A stretch of DNA of 64,000 bases, from the NCBI GenBank assembly GCA_023228875.1, contig JALOAG010000001.1, positions 590,296 through 654,295 of the forward strand, read 5' to 3'. The stretch comes from Bacteroidia bacterium (GTDB taxonomy: Bacteria; Bacteroidota; Bacteroidia; NS11-12g; UBA955). The translations under genes and the position numbers were made by a program. Of this stretch, positions 63,053 to 64,000 are shown in pieces. Positions within the stretch are counted from its first letter, which is position 1. Every line of letters begins with the position of its first letter. The notes under the pieces were generated by a model that saw only the letters and a program-made list of their open reading frames with translations, was not told the DNA's origin and did not search any database.

Positions 63053-64000
63053 GGTCTTCTCCTGTTCTTTCTTTTGAGCCTTTATTTTTTAATGATTTAT
63101 TATGAAATTTAACATGGTCTTTTTTAGTGTCTCCTGCTGGTTCATTTACCGAACCTGTTCTAACATAATCTAAACCGTGGTCTAATGCTTCATGTATAAA
63201 AATGCAACTTTCACATGGTGTAGTTTCACCGCCTCCATCTGCTTTAAATGTTCCGTTTTTACTCAGCTTTTGATTAATCAAAATAAATGCCCGATTATCT
63301 CCGTCAATATACAGAGTTATTCCTTCTTGATTTAATTCGGGAATTACGACTCCTTTACCCCCTTCAAACATGGGTTTATATTCTGTTCTTGTTTCTCCTG
63401 TTACTGGGTCAGTAGTTTGTACTGGAACCATAGGATTTCTTGAAAAATTAATATTATTATCAGAATATATAATTGCTTCAATAACTCTATCACTTTTTAT
63501 AACCTCTGTCAGCCCCTTTGCGATATCTGATTGCTCTTGTACAAAACCACCTTGAGCAGCTTTAAAAGCTTTTTTGTCAAGTTTTAACTCTCCTCTTTTG
63601 TTAAACTTGAAAATATCTGCTCCAAACTGGTCTTTTAAATAACCCATCACAACAGCTTGTTGCGCCTTGTCTGCAACAATTATTTTTCTTCCGTCAAGGT
63701 CAACATAATAAATAGGATTGTTAGCAACAAAAGCATAAGGACTAAGGTCTGGGTATTCATGAGCTAATGGGTCTGGTCGCCATCTTCTTCCTATTCTTGG
63801 GTCATATCCAAAATCCCCGAAAGACAAGTGATTACCACTTCCTTTAATTTCATCATCCTTCTCCCAAGATTGAAACCCATACAAGTAAACTATCTGTGCC
63901 TTTTTTTCGCTTTCTGTAAAGGTCAGTTCTTTTTTAAACCGCTTTATTTTCGGTTCAGATACGGGGCTATATGTGTATGCAGGGCAACCCAAAGTTTTTT
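63045..64000 (-). CDS. RHS protein C-terminus with putative metallopeptidase-like tip (5' end outside window)
   Basis: The frame is open to the window edge, so only the last 315 or so residues are seen; the TTG at 63992 is not a convincing start. The RHS core end is clear: YLYGFQSWEKDDEIKGSGNH (as YGFQSWEKDDEIKG), YDPRIGRRWRPDPLAHEYPD and PYAFVANNPIYYVDLDGR. The tip after about residue 100 contains CIFIHEALDHGLDY (His 267, Glu 268, His 272 in this numbering), similar to zincin motifs but with one residue more between Glu and the second His than HExxH. It ends in a basic tail. Toxin identity is uncertain. Confidence 0.78.
   Translation of the reverse strand, partial: KTLGCPAYTYSPVSEPKIKRFKKELTFTESEKKAQIVYLYGFQSWEKDDEIKGSGNHLSFGDFGYDPRIGRRWRPDPLAHEYPDLSPYAFVANNPIYYVDLDGRKIIVADKAQQAVVMGYLKDQFGADIFKFNKRGELKLDKKAFKAAQGGFVQEQSDIAKGLTEVIKSDRVIEAIIYSDNNINFSRNPMVPVQTTDPVTGETRTEYKPMFEGGKGVVIPELNQEGITLYIDGDNRAFILINQKLSKNGTFKADGGGETTPCESCIFIHEALDHGLDYVRTGSVNEPAGDTKKDHVKFHNKSLKNKGSKERTGEDHE

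Overview
The window is a low-GC, densely packed chromosomal segment of a member of the Bacteroidota. The evidence is the phylum-type promoter (-33 TTG/TTTG, -7 TAnnTTTG) before many genes, type IX secretion (T9SS) C-terminal sorting domains, Bacteroidota-typical families (DUF4175, DUF5606, BT_3928-type DoxX, HSDR_N beside holA, START-like), general absence of Shine-Dalgarno sequences, and RHS genes with the phylum's usual core motifs. I cannot place it below phylum with confidence.

Bases 1-31000 are mostly core genome. They hold a 5'-truncated DoxX-like membrane protein, an ABC permease and shikimate kinase, then HU, a class III aminotransferase and two lipoproteins. Next come ribosomal protein S1 with an extra C-terminal domain, a DUF58/thioredoxin pair, a DUF5606 protein, an M3 peptidase, a giant DUF4175 coiled-coil protein, TsaB with a double rhodanese, a class IV aminotransferase, a fatty acyl-CoA ligase and a T9SS-exported sialidase-fold protein. 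DNA polymerase III delta diverges from an HSDR_N nuclease-like protein. An asparagine synthase/glycosyltransferase/PAP2 operon is followed by an LptF/G-type permease, another glycosyltransferase, and a tightly coupled saccharopine dehydrogenase/LD-carboxypeptidase/GtrA operon.

Bases 32400-43150 carry three tandem paralogues of about 1,130-1,156 residues. Each has a signal peptide, a glycine-rich domain that closely resembles the one in the animal receptor kinases ALK/LTK, a CARDB-like region, about six PKD repeats and a T9SS sorting domain. Two of them share a 1.4 kb tract that looks identical in the DNA, and all three are mosaic, which points to recent gene conversion.

Bases 43200-58560 return to housekeeping and accessory metabolism: Pcm, a Gfo/Idh-like protein, a lipoprotein and a polyprenyl-phosphate sugar transferase, the serC-serA-DUF1015 serine operon, 4-hydroxyphenylpyruvate dioxygenase, and a TetR-controlled RND efflux operon (regulator, TolC, adaptor, pump).

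Bases 58561-64000 are a variable region. A 716-base stretch without genes is followed by an IS1-family element and two stacked RHS toxin-tip/candidate-immunity cassettes. Each cassette ends against the same IS1 terminal sequence. The start codon and first codons of the inner RHS tip come from the 5' end of a decayed IS1 transposase, so an IS1-linked recombination event appears to have built this array. The right-hand RHS gene continues past the window end.
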